The notes below the pieces were generated by a model that was not told where the DNA came from, searched no databases, and worked only from the letters and a program-made list of their open reading frames with translations. From positions 227,045-291,044 of the forward strand of contig NZ_PPTQ01000001.1 of assembly GCF_003340345.1 (NCBI RefSeq): DNA of 64,000 nt, read 5' to 3'. This stretch comes from Paraeggerthella hongkongensis. Its GTDB lineage: Bacteria > Actinomycetota > Coriobacteriia > Coriobacteriales > Eggerthellaceae. A program made the translations under genes and the position numbers. Below, one piece after another: positions 8,827 through 17,334 of this stretch. Position 1 is the stretch's first letter. Each line of letters begins with the position of its first letter.

Positions 8827-9489
8827 TTGCCCCGCGAAACCGTGAAAGCGAAACGCGAGCGCGCCATCGAAATCGCGCAGCGCATGAACGAGCACTACCC
8901 CGCCGCCGAATGCGCGCTGCATTACTGGGGCGACCCGTTCAAGCTGACCATCGCCGTGCTGCTGTCCGCCCAAACCACCGACAAGGGCGTCAACAAGGTA
9001 ACGCCGGCGCTTTGGGAACGCTACCCCACCGTAGCCGACCTGGCGTCCGCCAACCCAGCCGACGTCGAAGAAATCATCCGCACCATCGGGTTCTACCGTA
9101 CGAAAGCCGCGAACGTGATCAAGTGCGCGCAGCTGGTGGTGTCCGAGTACGGCGGCCAGATTCCGCGCGACATCGACGAGCTGCAGAAGCTTCCCGGAGT
9201 GGGCCGCAAAACCGCGAACGTCGTGCTCAACGAGGCGTTCGGCATTGTCGAAGGCATCGCCGTGGACACGCACGTGTTCCGAATCACGCACAAGCTCAAG
9301 CTTGCAGGACCCTCCGCCGACACGCCCGCGAAAACCGAGGACGCGCTGCTCAAGCTGTATCCTCGCGAATGGTGGGGCCCCATCAACCACCAGTGGGTGC
9401 TGTTCGGCCGCGAAACCTGCATCGCACGGCGGCCGAAATGCGGCGAGTGCTTCATCTGCGACCTTTGCCCCAACTGCGGCAAAGCGTAG
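8827..9489 (+). CDS. nth: Endonuclease III (DNA glycosylase/AP lyase)
   Basis: AAAGGAGG at 8814-8821 lies five bases before a TTG at 8827; that gives 220 residues, close to E. coli Nth (211), and is preferred over an in-frame upstream ATG at 8788. The helix-hairpin-helix is LPGVGRKTANVVLNEAFG with the catalytic lysine, and the catalytic aspartate is in VDTHVFRI. Near the C-terminus the iron-sulphur cysteines are present (CIARRPKCGECFICDLC). The enzyme removes oxidised pyrimidines and cleaves abasic sites in base excision repair. Confidence 0.96.
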   Translation: MPRETVKAKRERAIEIAQRMNEHYPAAECALHYWGDPFKLTIAVLLSAQTTDKGVNKVTPALWERYPTVADLASANPADVEEIIRTIGFYRTKAANVIKCAQLVVSEYGGQIPRDIDELQKLPGVGRKTANVVLNEAFGIVEGIAVDTHVFRITHKLKLAGPSADTPAKTEDALLKLYPREWWGPINHQWVLFGRETCIARRPKCGECFICDLCPNCGKA

Positions 9490-9547
9490 GCTCGGGCGGA
9501 CGGGAAACGACGCCCGAAAAGGAATCGAGCAACAAGGGGGAAACCAC

Positions 9548-10690
9548 ATGCGCTATCGCAAACTGGGCAACACCGGCTTGGAAGCGAGCGAGATCGGGTT
9601 CGGAGCGGAGTGGATGGAGCGCAAGTCCGCCAGCGAGGTGCGAGCCGTCGTCGACGCCTGCATGCAAGCCGGCATCAACATCCTGGATTGCTGGATGGCC
9701 GAGCCCGCCGTGCGCAGCAATCTGGGAAAGGCCATCGCAGGCAACCGGAATCGCTGGATCATCCAAGGCCACATTGGATCCACCTGGCAAAACGGGCAGT
9801 ACGTGCGCACGCGCGACCTCGACCTTGCGCGCAACGCCTTCGAAGACCTACTCGCGCGCCTGGCAACCGATCACGTGGAAGTGGGCATGATCCATTACGT
9901 GGACGACCTTGCCGAGTTCGACCAGATCATGAACGGACCGTTCTTTGCCTACGTGCACGAGCTCCAGGAAAGCGGCGTCATCGGCCATATCGGACTGTCC
10001 ACACATCGCCCCGACGTGGCGCAGGCGGCGGCGCGCTCGGGCAAGATCGAGGTCATCATGTTCAGCGTGAACCCGGCTTTCGACCTTTTGCCGGCCACGA
10101 CCAGCCTGGAAACGGCATTCGCCTTCGACTATGACGACGCGCTCGAAGGCATGGACCCCGTTCGAGCCGAGCTCTACGCGCTTTGCGAACGGAAGGGCGT
10201 GGGGCTCACCATCATGAAAGGATACGCAGGAGGGCGCCTGTTCAGCGCCGAGGCTTCGCCGTTCGGCGTGGCCCTCACGCCCATCCAGTGCATCCACTAC
10301 GCGCTCACCCGGCCCGCCGCAGCCAGCATCCTAGCCGGATTCGACACGCCAGCGCACGTTGCCGACGCCGTGCGCTACGAAACCGCGAGCGACGCCCAGA
10401 AGGATTACGCGACCGTTCTGGCAAGCGCTCCCAAGCATGCCTACTACGGCCAGTGCACCTACTGCGGACATTGCGCCCCCTGCCCCTCCGACATCGACAT
10501 AGCCATGGCGAACAAGCTCTACGACCTGGCGACCGTCCAAGGCGAGGCCCCTGCATCGGTCAAGGCGCACTACGACGCCCTCGACGCCACGGCTGCGGAC
10601 TGCATTGCCTGCCGCGCCTGCGAGCCCCGATGCCCCTTCGGCGTGCCGATAGCCGAGCGCATGGAGAAGATCGCGCTCCTCTTGGGGTAG
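9548..10690 (+). CDS. Aldo/keto reductase with C-terminal 4Fe-4S domain
   Basis: The 380-residue protein starts at ATG 9548 after an AAGGGGG box. The N-terminal 270 residues have the aldo/keto reductase barrel opening MRYRKLGNTGLEASEIGFG and SGVIGHIGLSTH, as in predicted oxidoreductases of the YccK/TIGR class. The C-terminal 90 residues carry two cysteine groups, CTYCGHCAPCPSDIDI and CIACRACEPRCPFGV, that can bind 4Fe-4S clusters. This two-part architecture is common in anaerobes and suggests a ferredoxin-linked reductase. The usual catalytic tyrosine of AKRs is not obvious. Probably follows nth in one transcript, with a 58-base gap. Confidence 0.92.
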   Translation: MRYRKLGNTGLEASEIGFGAEWMERKSASEVRAVVDACMQAGINILDCWMAEPAVRSNLGKAIAGNRNRWIIQGHIGSTWQNGQYVRTRDLDLARNAFEDLLARLATDHVEVGMIHYVDDLAEFDQIMNGPFFAYVHELQESGVIGHIGLSTHRPDVAQAAARSGKIEVIMFSVNPAFDLLPATTSLETAFAFDYDDALEGMDPVRAELYALCERKGVGLTIMKGYAGGRLFSAEASPFGVALTPIQCIHYALTRPAAASILAGFDTPAHVADAVRYETASDAQKDYATVLASAPKHAYYGQCTYCGHCAPCPSDIDIAMANKLYDLATVQGEAPASVKAHYDALDATAADCIACRACEPRCPFGVPIAERMEKIALLLG

Positions 10691-10709
10691 CGCCCGGATG
10701 CTCGGACCG

Positions 10710-11126
10710 CTATGCCCGCTCAAGCGGCCCGAGCACGAACAGCGTGAACGTGGCCTCGCACACCAACCGCCCCTCGGGCGTTTCGGCCCGGCAATGCGCG
10801 ATCACCGTGCTGCGACCCTCGTGGGACGTCTTCGCCCTTACGACAAGGGGGCCGGCCCCCACCGCTTTGACGAAGTTGACCGAGCTCGTCAAAGCCACGT
10901 TGCTCACGCCGCACGAATACGCGGCCATGCCTGCGGCGATCTCGCACAACGTCGCCAAAAAGCCGCCGTGGATGGTGCCGTGATAGTTCAGCACCTCCTG
11001 CGGCACGTCGAGCCGAAACGCCACGCGCCCCCGCTCGGCTTCGAATATCTCCAGGCTCTCGAGCTCTTTTTGAGCCGTTACGTTCACCATCATCGCATCC
11101 GCGATAGCCGCATCGTATCGAACCAT
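10710..11126 (-). CDS. PaaI-family hotdog thioesterase
   Basis: I set the start at ATG 11126 behind AAAGGAGCGTGCGC, giving 138 residues; the frame stays open upstream but without protein-like content. The core NYHGTIHGGFLATLCEIAAG is the PaaI/hotdog active-site segment (HGG followed by the D/E helix), with Glu where many relatives have Asp. It probably hydrolyses an acyl-CoA. It is convergent with the aldo/keto reductase gene and distinct from the thioesterase at 2061. Confidence 0.85.
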   Translation of the reverse strand: MVRYDAAIADAMMVNVTAQKELESLEIFEAERGRVAFRLDVPQEVLNYHGTIHGGFLATLCEIAAGMAAYSCGVSNVALTSSVNFVKAVGAGPLVVRAKTSHEGRSTVIAHCRAETPEGRLVCEATFTLFVLGPLERA

Positions 11127-11238
11127 GCGCACGCTCCTTTCCGTCCGGCCCATTGTACGGCGGCCGGCTAAGCGCCACGATGGGCAATCCCGCGTCGGCG
11201 TGGCACAGCGCGCAGCGCGCGCACCGCACGGAGCGGCG

Positions 11239-11787
11239 CTACGGTCGCACCGCCTCGTCCAGCAGCGACCTCGCGCAGGCAACCACGGGGACGATGGCAT
11301 CCCGATCGGTGCCGTCGAAGCCCTCGCGCATGCCCTCCAGCATCGCAGCGGCTCGCTCGTCGCTTTGCGCCGCCTTCTCCTGAGCCTTGAGAAACAGCTT
11401 CATCATAAGCTTGTCGCGTAGGCCCAGCTTGGCGTAGTCGAAGCCTCCGCGCAGGTAGAAGCGCGGCACGTCGTCGAAGTCCGGCGAAGGCAGCGCGCGG
11501 GCCAAGCCCTCTTCCACCTGATCGGTCCACTCTACAGGAGTCGCGCCCACGCCAAACACGACGAAGCGGACGTTCGGATGAGCCTTGCGCATGCGTTTCA
11601 GCCACGATCCTCCGGCAAGCGAGGCCGCATGGAACCACCCTCCCATGACCACCACGTCGCACGCCGCCACGTCTTCGTCGGTCGCCTGACCGTACGCAAC
11701 GGCCCGGCATTCCAGATCGTCCGCGATCCACTCGGCGTACGCGCGCGTGAACCCGGTTTGAGATGCGTATGCCACCAAGCACGTCAT
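11239..11787 (-). CDS. Flavodoxin-domain protein
   Basis: The 182-residue protein opens CLVAYASQTGFTRAYAEWIA, an FMN phosphate-binding loop of flavodoxins (xTxTGxT-like), followed by VVVMGGWFHAASL and FVVFGVGATP at the strand positions of the fold. It resembles flavodoxin-type proteins such as HemG-like or menaquinone-dependent protoporphyrinogen oxidase relatives, but the C-terminal half is not diagnostic. Its start overlaps the stop of the TetR gene by four bases (ATGA), so regulator and flavoprotein form one operon. Confidence 0.8.
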   Translation of the reverse strand: MTCLVAYASQTGFTRAYAEWIADDLECRAVAYGQATDEDVAACDVVVMGGWFHAASLAGGSWLKRMRKAHPNVRFVVFGVGATPVEWTDQVEEGLARALPSPDFDDVPRFYLRGGFDYAKLGLRDKLMMKLFLKAQEKAAQSDERAAAMLEGMREGFDGTDRDAIVPVVACARSLLDEAVRP

Positions 11788-12473
11788 GAGCGTCCTCTTT
11801 CATCAGCTGCTTCCGAAGAACCCGAAGGCGCAGCGGCGCCCGCAGGAGCCTTCCCCGCCGCGCCGTAGCGCCGCAGGAACGACGCCAGGAGCGCGCTCAC
11901 CTTCGGTTTCGCTTCGTCCCAGGTCATGCCAGCATGCAGCATGAGAAACACCGGGCCTTGAAACTCCAGTGCCATCCGTGCGGCGTCGTCGCGCAGCAGG
12001 GTCCCCGTTGCCATTCCATGTTCGAAAGCCGACCGCTGCAAGGCAAGCGGGCGCTCGATGAACACAAGGCGGTACGCCTGCGCAGCGTCCTCGCTCTCGA
12101 ACTGGCTGATAACGAGCAGGCGACGCAGCTGCCGCAGCGAAGCATCTTCGAAAAACGGCCTGACGGATTCATGCACCTGCCTCTCAAGCGCACGGGGATC
12201 GGACGGGTCGTATTCCCGCAGGTCGTCCCCGACGTCGAACAGGACGCCCTTCGGCTGGAACATCGCGCGCAAACGGTCGAGCTCGCGCGCGATGATCGCG
12301 TCGAACAGGGCTTGCTTTCCAGGAAAATGGTTGTACAGCGACGCGTCCTTGATGCCCGCGGCCGCCGCGATGTCCCGAACGGAAACCGCATGGAACCCGC
12401 GATCGGCGAAAAGCCCGAACGCCTCGTCGAGTATCCGGTCGCGCGTCGGCGCGACCCGCTTGCCTTCCGGCAT
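11784..12473 (-). CDS. TetR/AcrR-family regulator
   Basis: The 229-residue protein has a typical TetR N-terminus: RDRILDEAFGLFADRGFHAV, then VRDIAAAAGIKDASLYNHFP, which is the helix-turn-helix, within residues 10-55. The ligand domain is not recognisable. It is the first gene of a two-gene operon with the flavodoxin-like gene, and its promoter region carries a long inverted repeat (12490-12537) that is very likely its own operator. C-terminal residues are Ala/Gly/Ser-rich and probably disordered. Confidence 0.9.
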   Translation of the reverse strand: MPEGKRVAPTRDRILDEAFGLFADRGFHAVSVRDIAAAAGIKDASLYNHFPGKQALFDAIIARELDRLRAMFQPKGVLFDVGDDLREYDPSDPRALERQVHESVRPFFEDASLRQLRRLLVISQFESEDAAQAYRLVFIERPLALQRSAFEHGMATGTLLRDDAARMALEFQGPVFLMLHAGMTWDEAKPKVSALLASFLRRYGAAGKAPAGAAAPSGSSEAADERGRS

Positions 12474-12489
12474 GATGATCTCCCCTCAA

Positions 12490-12540
12490 GTAAAACTAGC
12501 ACTTGCTAGTATAATACCAAGCAAGTGCTAGTTTTACAAG
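12490..12540 (-). promoter_or_regulatory. TetR operator palindrome and promoter
   Basis: GTAAAACTAGCACTTGC at 12490-12506 is repeated perfectly inverted at 12521-12537. Each arm contains the shorter motif ACTAGCA.TTGC. On the minus strand TTGTAA and TATTAT, 17 bases apart, give a plausible sigma-A promoter inside the palindrome, so a bound regulator would block it. No divergent gene begins on the plus strand close by. Confidence 0.75.
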
Positions 12541-12647
12541 AAGACGGATTGGATGAAGCGGCAGAGGGGTGCAGCCGTCGGGACCGATCCGCACGCCGAC
12601 CCCAGAACCGCGCCCTTTCCGCGCCAAGCCGAACGGCGCATGGGCGC

Positions 12648-13070
12648 CTACGATTCCAAAGCCTCCCGAAGCATGTCCGCAAGCACTTCGGTATGGGAGC
12701 GGCGCTTGCGCGTAGCCGTGCCGACAAGCGCAACCGATTCGAAATCGCCGTACCGTTCGAAGAACCGCGCGACCGCCGCGCGCTTTTCCATGTCGGCTCG
12801 ATAGGCGCTCGCGTAAGCTTCCCACCCTATGTTGCCGTTGAAGTAGCGCTCGAGCATAGTGGGAGCCGGAGCGAACAGCTTGTCGTGCGCATACTGCGCA
12901 TGCGCCACTTTGTCAGCAAAAAACGCCAAGTCATCGCGTTTAGTGAAACCGGAAAGCTGGTTCGTGTTCTTCAGGCGCGTATCAAGCAGCATATCGACCC
13001 GCCAGTCGGCCAAACGACCGAAAAAATCCTCTGCCGAAGTTTCGTACGCGCTGATCGTGTGAATAAGCAT
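12648..13070 (-). CDS. DUF488-family protein
   Basis: I use ATG 13070, preceded by AGAAGGAGA, for 140 residues. The N-terminus MLIHTISAYETSAEDFFGRL, the central LLDTRLKNTNQLSGFTKRDD, and EKRAAVARFFERYG with VALVGTA (the usual place of a Cys motif such as LLCxE) match DUF488. This copy lacks the cysteine seen in many relatives. The family is uncharacterised; some members are linked to nucleic-acid metabolism. It is transcribed alone. Confidence 0.75.
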   Translation of the reverse strand: MLIHTISAYETSAEDFFGRLADWRVDMLLDTRLKNTNQLSGFTKRDDLAFFADKVAHAQYAHDKLFAPAPTMLERYFNGNIGWEAYASAYRADMEKRAAVARFFERYGDFESVALVGTATRKRRSHTEVLADMLREALES

Positions 13071-13230
13071 AGACGTGCATCTCCTTCTAACCGCGCAGCG
13101 CGCGATCCTACCGTTTCTCGAAAACGATAGCGCGCATGCTTGCGCGCAGGAGAAGCACCGGGCGACCGTCACCGAATCGAAGATGCCGCGTTGACGCGCC
13201 GCCACCCCGCAGCGATGCGCAGAATGAACG

Positions 13231-13770
13231 CTAGCGGAGCGTCTTCGGAGAAAGCGGCGAGCCCAAGCGCGCAAGCTCCCCCGCCACGGTATCGACTAGA
13301 AGGGGCAGGGCCGCATGCACGCGCGGCGTCAGCCCGATGGTCACCACGGCGGGCGAGGCGTTCTCCACCTGCATGCCCAAGCACAGGCCTTCCGCCCGGT
13401 ATCCCAGAAGCGCAGCGGAATCGAACAGGTCGATCAGCTTGAGGTCGTGCAGCGATGCGCTGGCTCCGCTTCGGCGCGCCATGGCATCGGGCTCGAAGCG
13501 AAACACCGTGCCCGGCTCGGCATCGGTGCCGTCCACGGCGTCCACCGTGATGATCATGTCGAACGCGCGAACGGAATCGAGCATGTCAAGGCTGAGGCAC
13601 CCCAAATCGAACAGCTGCACGTTCTGGGGAATCTCGTAGCGCTCGATCAGCTCCTCGTATACGGCAGGCCCCACGCCGTCGTCGAGCATGAGCTTGTTGC
13701 CCACGCACAGAACCGCGATGGAACGTAAAGCGCGGGCGTCGTCGCAGCCCTTCGCAGCATCATCCGCCAT
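13231..13770 (-). CDS. Hydrogenase maturation protease (HyaD/HycI family)
   Basis: From ATG 13770 the protein has 179 residues. It shows the family landmarks: IAVLCVGNKLMLDDGVGPAV with the nickel-sensing Asp, LFDLGCLSLDML, and VDAVDGTDAEPGTVFRF with the second conserved Asp. Such endopeptidases clip the C-terminal extension of [NiFe] hydrogenase large subunits after nickel insertion. The large subunit at 15682-17328 carries exactly such a tail after DPCTACAVH, so it is the likely substrate. An in-frame GTG at 13784 overlapping the upstream stop is an alternative start. The gene probably forms an operon with the small membrane protein upstream. Confidence 0.88.
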   Translation of the reverse strand: MADDAAKGCDDARALRSIAVLCVGNKLMLDDGVGPAVYEELIERYEIPQNVQLFDLGCLSLDMLDSVRAFDMIITVDAVDGTDAEPGTVFRFEPDAMARRSGASASLHDLKLIDLFDSAALLGYRAEGLCLGMQVENASPAVVTIGLTPRVHAALPLLVDTVAGELARLGSPLSPKTLR

Positions 13771-13778
13771 CACAGCCG

Positions 13779-14207
13779 TCACGCCCCTATCGTCGGACGC
13801 ACGACCAGGTTGTAGTACGTCGCCGCAGCCAGCATGCACAGCCCAATGATCACGCTCGCAACAGCCCAAACGCGCTCGCGCTTCAAGTACGCTTCCTTGT
13901 CGACGCCCCGCTTGGCCGCCCGATGCGCAGCGAACGGCTGGGCCACGATGGAAAACGCCACCGTCCCGGCCGTCAACGTCAGCAGCACCAGAACTGCAAC
14001 GCCGATGGCCAAGGGCGTGCGCTGCGCGAACGCCGCATAGAACGTGTTGTCCGCGAACAGCCAGAGGGGGTAGAACAGAATAGTGGCCCACATGCCGTGC
14101 GCCGGCCCCCAGATGGGAGGAAGGAACAACGCGCCCACGTTGACGCGGGGCACGCCTTCCAAGAACTTCTCTTCTTGCGCGATTTGCTCTTCGGTTAATT
14201 CAGCCAC
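13779..14207 (-). CDS. Small membrane protein next to the hydrogenase protease
   Basis: GTG at 14207 follows AAAAGGA and gives 142 residues; codons farther upstream look non-coding. Three or four hydrophobic stretches are visible: an N-terminal segment around ALFLPPIWGPAHGMWATILF, a middle one (IGVAVLVLLTLTAGTVAF), and a C-terminal one (VASVIIGLCMLAAATYYNLV). The front 25 residues are acidic (ELTEEQIAQEEKF). I do not recognise the family. The location just before the maturation protease suggests a link to hydrogenase assembly or membrane attachment, but nothing in the sequence proves it. Confidence 0.7.
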   Translation of the reverse strand: MAELTEEQIAQEEKFLEGVPRVNVGALFLPPIWGPAHGMWATILFYPLWLFADNTFYAAFAQRTPLAIGVAVLVLLTLTAGTVAFSIVAQPFAAHRAAKRGVDKEAYLKRERVWAVASVIIGLCMLAAATYYNLVVRPTIGA

Positions 14208-14304
14208 AGTTCGGTATCCTTTTCGAAACCTTGATGATTCCCTGCCATTATAGTCTAGGAAGCACCCTTCTACGGGAGGGTCCGGCAAAGCGGAAGGAGA
14301 GCAC

Positions 14305-14862
14305 ATGAACGTACTTGCCATCGTAGGGTCGAGACGCGTGGGCAGCTACAATCTCCAAGTTGCGCAGGCGGCGGGCGAACTGCTGAAACAGCGACGCCCC
14401 GACGTAACGTTCACTATTCTGAACTGGGACGACGTCCCCTTTATGAACGAAGACTCCGAGCACCCCGAGCCTCCTGCCATCGCTCGCGTACGGCAAGCCG
14501 TTCGCGACGCCGACGGCGTGTGGCTGTTCAGCCCCGAATACAACCACGCTATTCCCGGGCCGCTCAAAAACCTCCTCGATTGGCTCTCGCGGCCGGTCAG
14601 CGCAACGGAGGGGCCGGTCATCGTAGGCAAGCCCGTAGCCCTTTCAGGAGCCAGCATCGGCATGAGCGGCGCCGAGCATGCGCAAGAGCAGCTTGCCGGC
14701 ATGCTGAACTACCTCAACGCGCGCGTCATGAACAAGCCCCGCCTCTGCATACCGCACGTTGGCTCGCAAGCCCAAGACGGCGTCCTCAAGCTGGACGCGT
14801 CCGCTCCTTACCTGGAACGACAGGCAGACGCCTTCGTCCGCTTCATCGAAGCTGCACGGTAA
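14305..14862 (+). CDS. NADPH-dependent FMN reductase family protein
   Basis: The 185-residue protein starts at ATG after AAGGAGAGCAC. It opens VLAIVGSRRVGSYNLQVAQA, an FMN-binding loop of the flavodoxin-like NAD(P)H:FMN reductases, followed by WLFSPEYNHAIPGPLKNLLD, a hallmark of this family (PEYN). Probable role: quinone, azo or flavin reduction. It is inserted, on the opposite strand, between the maturation protease group and the hydrogenase operon. Confidence 0.92.
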   Translation: MNVLAIVGSRRVGSYNLQVAQAAGELLKQRRPDVTFTILNWDDVPFMNEDSEHPEPPAIARVRQAVRDADGVWLFSPEYNHAIPGPLKNLLDWLSRPVSATEGPVIVGKPVALSGASIGMSGAEHAQEQLAGMLNYLNARVMNKPRLCIPHVGSQAQDGVLKLDASAPYLERQADAFVRFIEAAR

Positions 14863-14914
14863 GCGCAACCACAAGGACGAGCACGCACACGCGAGAAGCC
14901 CGCCACCGATGAAA

Positions 14915-14950
14915 AACCGGGCCGGACCCCTCGAGGGATCCGGCCCGGTT
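14915..14950 (-). terminator. Terminator at the end of the hydrogenase operon
   Basis: AACCGGGCCGGA pairs with TCCGGCCCGGTT around a 12-base loop. On the minus strand the stem is followed by TTTC, and on the plus strand it lies 50 bases after the FMN reductase stop, so it can serve both convergent transcripts. Confidence 0.8.
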
Positions 14951-14981
14951 CGTACGTCATACCGCTTTCGACAAAGAGCGC

Positions 14982-15680
14982 TTACGCCTTCTCTTTGTGA
15001 TGCAGGTCGTCCTCGCCCACGATCGTGTGCTTCTCGGGATCGTAGACCAAGCCGCCGTGCTCTTTCCAGAAGAACATGAGCAGCGTCGGGGAAATACCCT
15101 CGATGTTGGCCAGGTACATGTGGATGAGCATGAAGCAGATGAAGATGTACATCATGAAGTAGTGGATGATGCGCATCGACATGAGGCCGCCCACCAGGTC
15201 GGTGCCAGCCGCGAAGAACCCGAGGTTCATCGTAGGAGCCCACAGGGCAAGGCCCGTGTAGAACATGACGATGATAAGGATCGGGATCATCAGGTAGCTG
15301 ATCTTCTGCGGCACGCCCAGCTTGGCGCCCAGCGGATGGTCCTTCTTCAGGAACAGGTAGTACTTGATCCACGCGCCCAACTGGTGACGGTTGTCAGCCT
15401 GCGGCAGCCACGTCTTGTAGTCCGTAACCTGATAGCGCGTACCGCCGTCCGGAGCGGACTTGACGAAGAACGCCATCAGCACGCGCACGATGCAGTTGAT
15501 GAACAGCACGAAGCCGCAGAACACATGCACGCCGCGGGCAATGCCCATGAAGAGCGGCCAGAACGGGAAGTGGATAGCAAAGCCGGTGACGATCAACAGG
15601 ACCATCGCAACCAGGTTGATCCAGTGCGTGATGACGAAGGGCATCGGATGCGCTTCGCGATAATGTGCCAAGTGCGCCAT
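14982..15680 (-). CDS. [NiFe] hydrogenase cytochrome b subunit
   Basis: The 232-residue protein is third in the hydrogenase operon. It has four to five hydrophobic helices with histidines placed for haem b: FVITHWINLVAMVLL, GVHVFCGFVLFINC, and IIHYFMMYIFICFMLIHMY, as in HyaC/HupZ-type cytochromes. It would pass electrons from the small subunit to the quinone pool. A soluble stretch around 80-120 precedes the last helices. The C-terminus is charged and cytoplasmic. The gene is one base behind the large-subunit stop. Confidence 0.9.
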   Translation of the reverse strand: MAHLAHYREAHPMPFVITHWINLVAMVLLIVTGFAIHFPFWPLFMGIARGVHVFCGFVLFINCIVRVLMAFFVKSAPDGGTRYQVTDYKTWLPQADNRHQLGAWIKYYLFLKKDHPLGAKLGVPQKISYLMIPILIIVMFYTGLALWAPTMNLGFFAAGTDLVGGLMSMRIIHYFMMYIFICFMLIHMYLANIEGISPTLLMFFWKEHGGLVYDPEKHTIVGEDDLHHKEKA

Positions 15681-15681
15681 G

Positions 15682-17328
15682 TTACTTCACCCCCCACGGG
15701 CTCGTGACGGTTTCGAAGCTCTTGCCCGTGGCCGGCTCGGTGACGTGCACCGCGCATGCCGTGCAGGGGTCGAAGCTGTGAACCGTGCGCAAAGCGTTGA
15801 TCGGCTTCTCCACATCGCCCACGGGCACGCCGATAAGCGCCTGCTCCAGCGGGCCCTTCTCGCCGTTGCCGTTCATGGGAGCCAGGTTCCACGTGGACGG
15901 GATGATGATCTGGTAACCATCGATCTTGCCGTCCTTGACGGTCTCGCTGTGATAGAGCGCGCCGCGCGGAGCCTCCCAGAAGCCCGAGCCGGCGCCGGTG
16001 ATGGTGGCGGGCTCGCGGAAGTACTCGCTGTCGCCGCTCTTGACGGCCTCGACCAGCTCGTCGGTCCATTCCTTCATGAGGCCGGCGATGTAGAGCGTCT
16101 CGATCTGACGAACGGCGGTACGGCCGAGCGTGGACTGGGCAACGCCGATCTGGCCGGGAGCGCCCAGCGCTTCGAGCAGACCGTCGACGTGCTCCTTGAC
16201 GAACGGCACGTTGCGCTTGTACGCAGCCAAGATACGGGAAAGTCCGCCGGCCTCGTAAGCCTTGCCGTCGTACGCGGGGCACTTGACCCACGTGTAGCGG
16301 TCGTTCACGTCGTAGGACGTGTACTCCGGCTCCGTAACGAAGTACGGAGACGTCATGGTCGCGTCGCCCTTGTACCAGGAACGGCCCATGTACTCGGTGA
16401 TGAGGTTTTCCTGAACGTCGGACAGGTTGAGCTTGTCGTCGACGACGCCCATGGGCAGATAGCGATCCGCCATCTCCATGCTCTTGTTCTCGAACACGCC
16501 CCAAGCGATGTAGCGACCGCAGCCCTTGCCCCAGGTGAGCGCATCCATGTAGTACGGAGCGATAGCCAAGGTGTCCGGGATCATGGTGGTGGCAACCCAG
16601 GTGTAGATCTCGTCGACGAGGCCCTTGAGGTCGTCGAGCTTCTGATCGGTGGGCACGAATGCGGTGCCGCCGGGGATGATCGTCATGACGTGCGGCATCT
16701 TGCCGCCCAGCAAAGCGGAAACCTGCGAAGCCTTCGCCTGCATGGTCAGCGCCTCAAGATAATGGGCGGTGCAGATGAGGTCGAGCTCGGGCGGCAGCTG
16801 ATAGGCGGTGCCGTCCTCGGCGTCGAACCAGTTGCCCGAGAAGATGGACAGCTGGCCGTTGTCGGCGAAGTTCGTCAGGCGTTCCTTCAACACGTTGAAG
16901 TCGCTGTTGATGGACGTGCCGGCGGCCTGCGCCAAATCGTACGCGTCGGCCGCATCGGCCTTGAGCGCGTTGAGCGGGTTCACGTAGTCGAGCGCAGCCA
17001 GGTTGTAGAACCACAGGATGTGGCTGTGCAGGAACTGCGCGCCCTCGATCAGGTTGCGGATGATGCGCGCATTGTTCGAGATCTTGATGCCGTAAGCCTT
17101 TTCGGCGGCAATGGCGGACGCGTGAGCGTGCGACACCGGGCACACGCCGCAGATGCGCTGCACGATCTGCGCCGCATCTTCGGGCGTGCGGTTCTGCACG
17201 ACGAGCTCCATACCGCGGAAGCAGCCGCCGGACACCCAGGCGTCGGAGACCTTGCCGTTCTCGACTTCCATCTCGATGCGGAGATGGCCCTCGATACGGG
17301 TGACCGGGTCGATGACTGAACGGGTCAT
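15682..17328 (-). CDS. [NiFe] hydrogenase large subunit
   Basis: The 548-residue protein contains both pairs of nickel-ligand cysteines: RICGVCPVSHAHAS near residue 57 and DPCTACAVH near 519. Twenty-odd residues follow the final histidine, the extension that a maturation protease removes. Together with a Tat-exported small subunit and a membrane cytochrome b this is a group 1 membrane-bound uptake hydrogenase, oxidising H2 on the outside and feeding electrons into respiration. A long open frame on the other strand is an artefact of GC-rich coding. Confidence 0.97.
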   Translation of the reverse strand: MTRSVIDPVTRIEGHLRIEMEVENGKVSDAWVSGGCFRGMELVVQNRTPEDAAQIVQRICGVCPVSHAHASAIAAEKAYGIKISNNARIIRNLIEGAQFLHSHILWFYNLAALDYVNPLNALKADAADAYDLAQAAGTSINSDFNVLKERLTNFADNGQLSIFSGNWFDAEDGTAYQLPPELDLICTAHYLEALTMQAKASQVSALLGGKMPHVMTIIPGGTAFVPTDQKLDDLKGLVDEIYTWVATTMIPDTLAIAPYYMDALTWGKGCGRYIAWGVFENKSMEMADRYLPMGVVDDKLNLSDVQENLITEYMGRSWYKGDATMTSPYFVTEPEYTSYDVNDRYTWVKCPAYDGKAYEAGGLSRILAAYKRNVPFVKEHVDGLLEALGAPGQIGVAQSTLGRTAVRQIETLYIAGLMKEWTDELVEAVKSGDSEYFREPATITGAGSGFWEAPRGALYHSETVKDGKIDGYQIIIPSTWNLAPMNGNGEKGPLEQALIGVPVGDVEKPINALRTVHSFDPCTACAVHVTEPATGKSFETVTSPWGVK

Positions 17329-17334
17329 GTAGGC

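Noticed and set aside
15679..17319. 546-codon open frame antisense to the hydrogenase large subunit
   Set aside because: No ribosome binding site, no domain, and the sense strand encodes a complete hydrogenase subunit.
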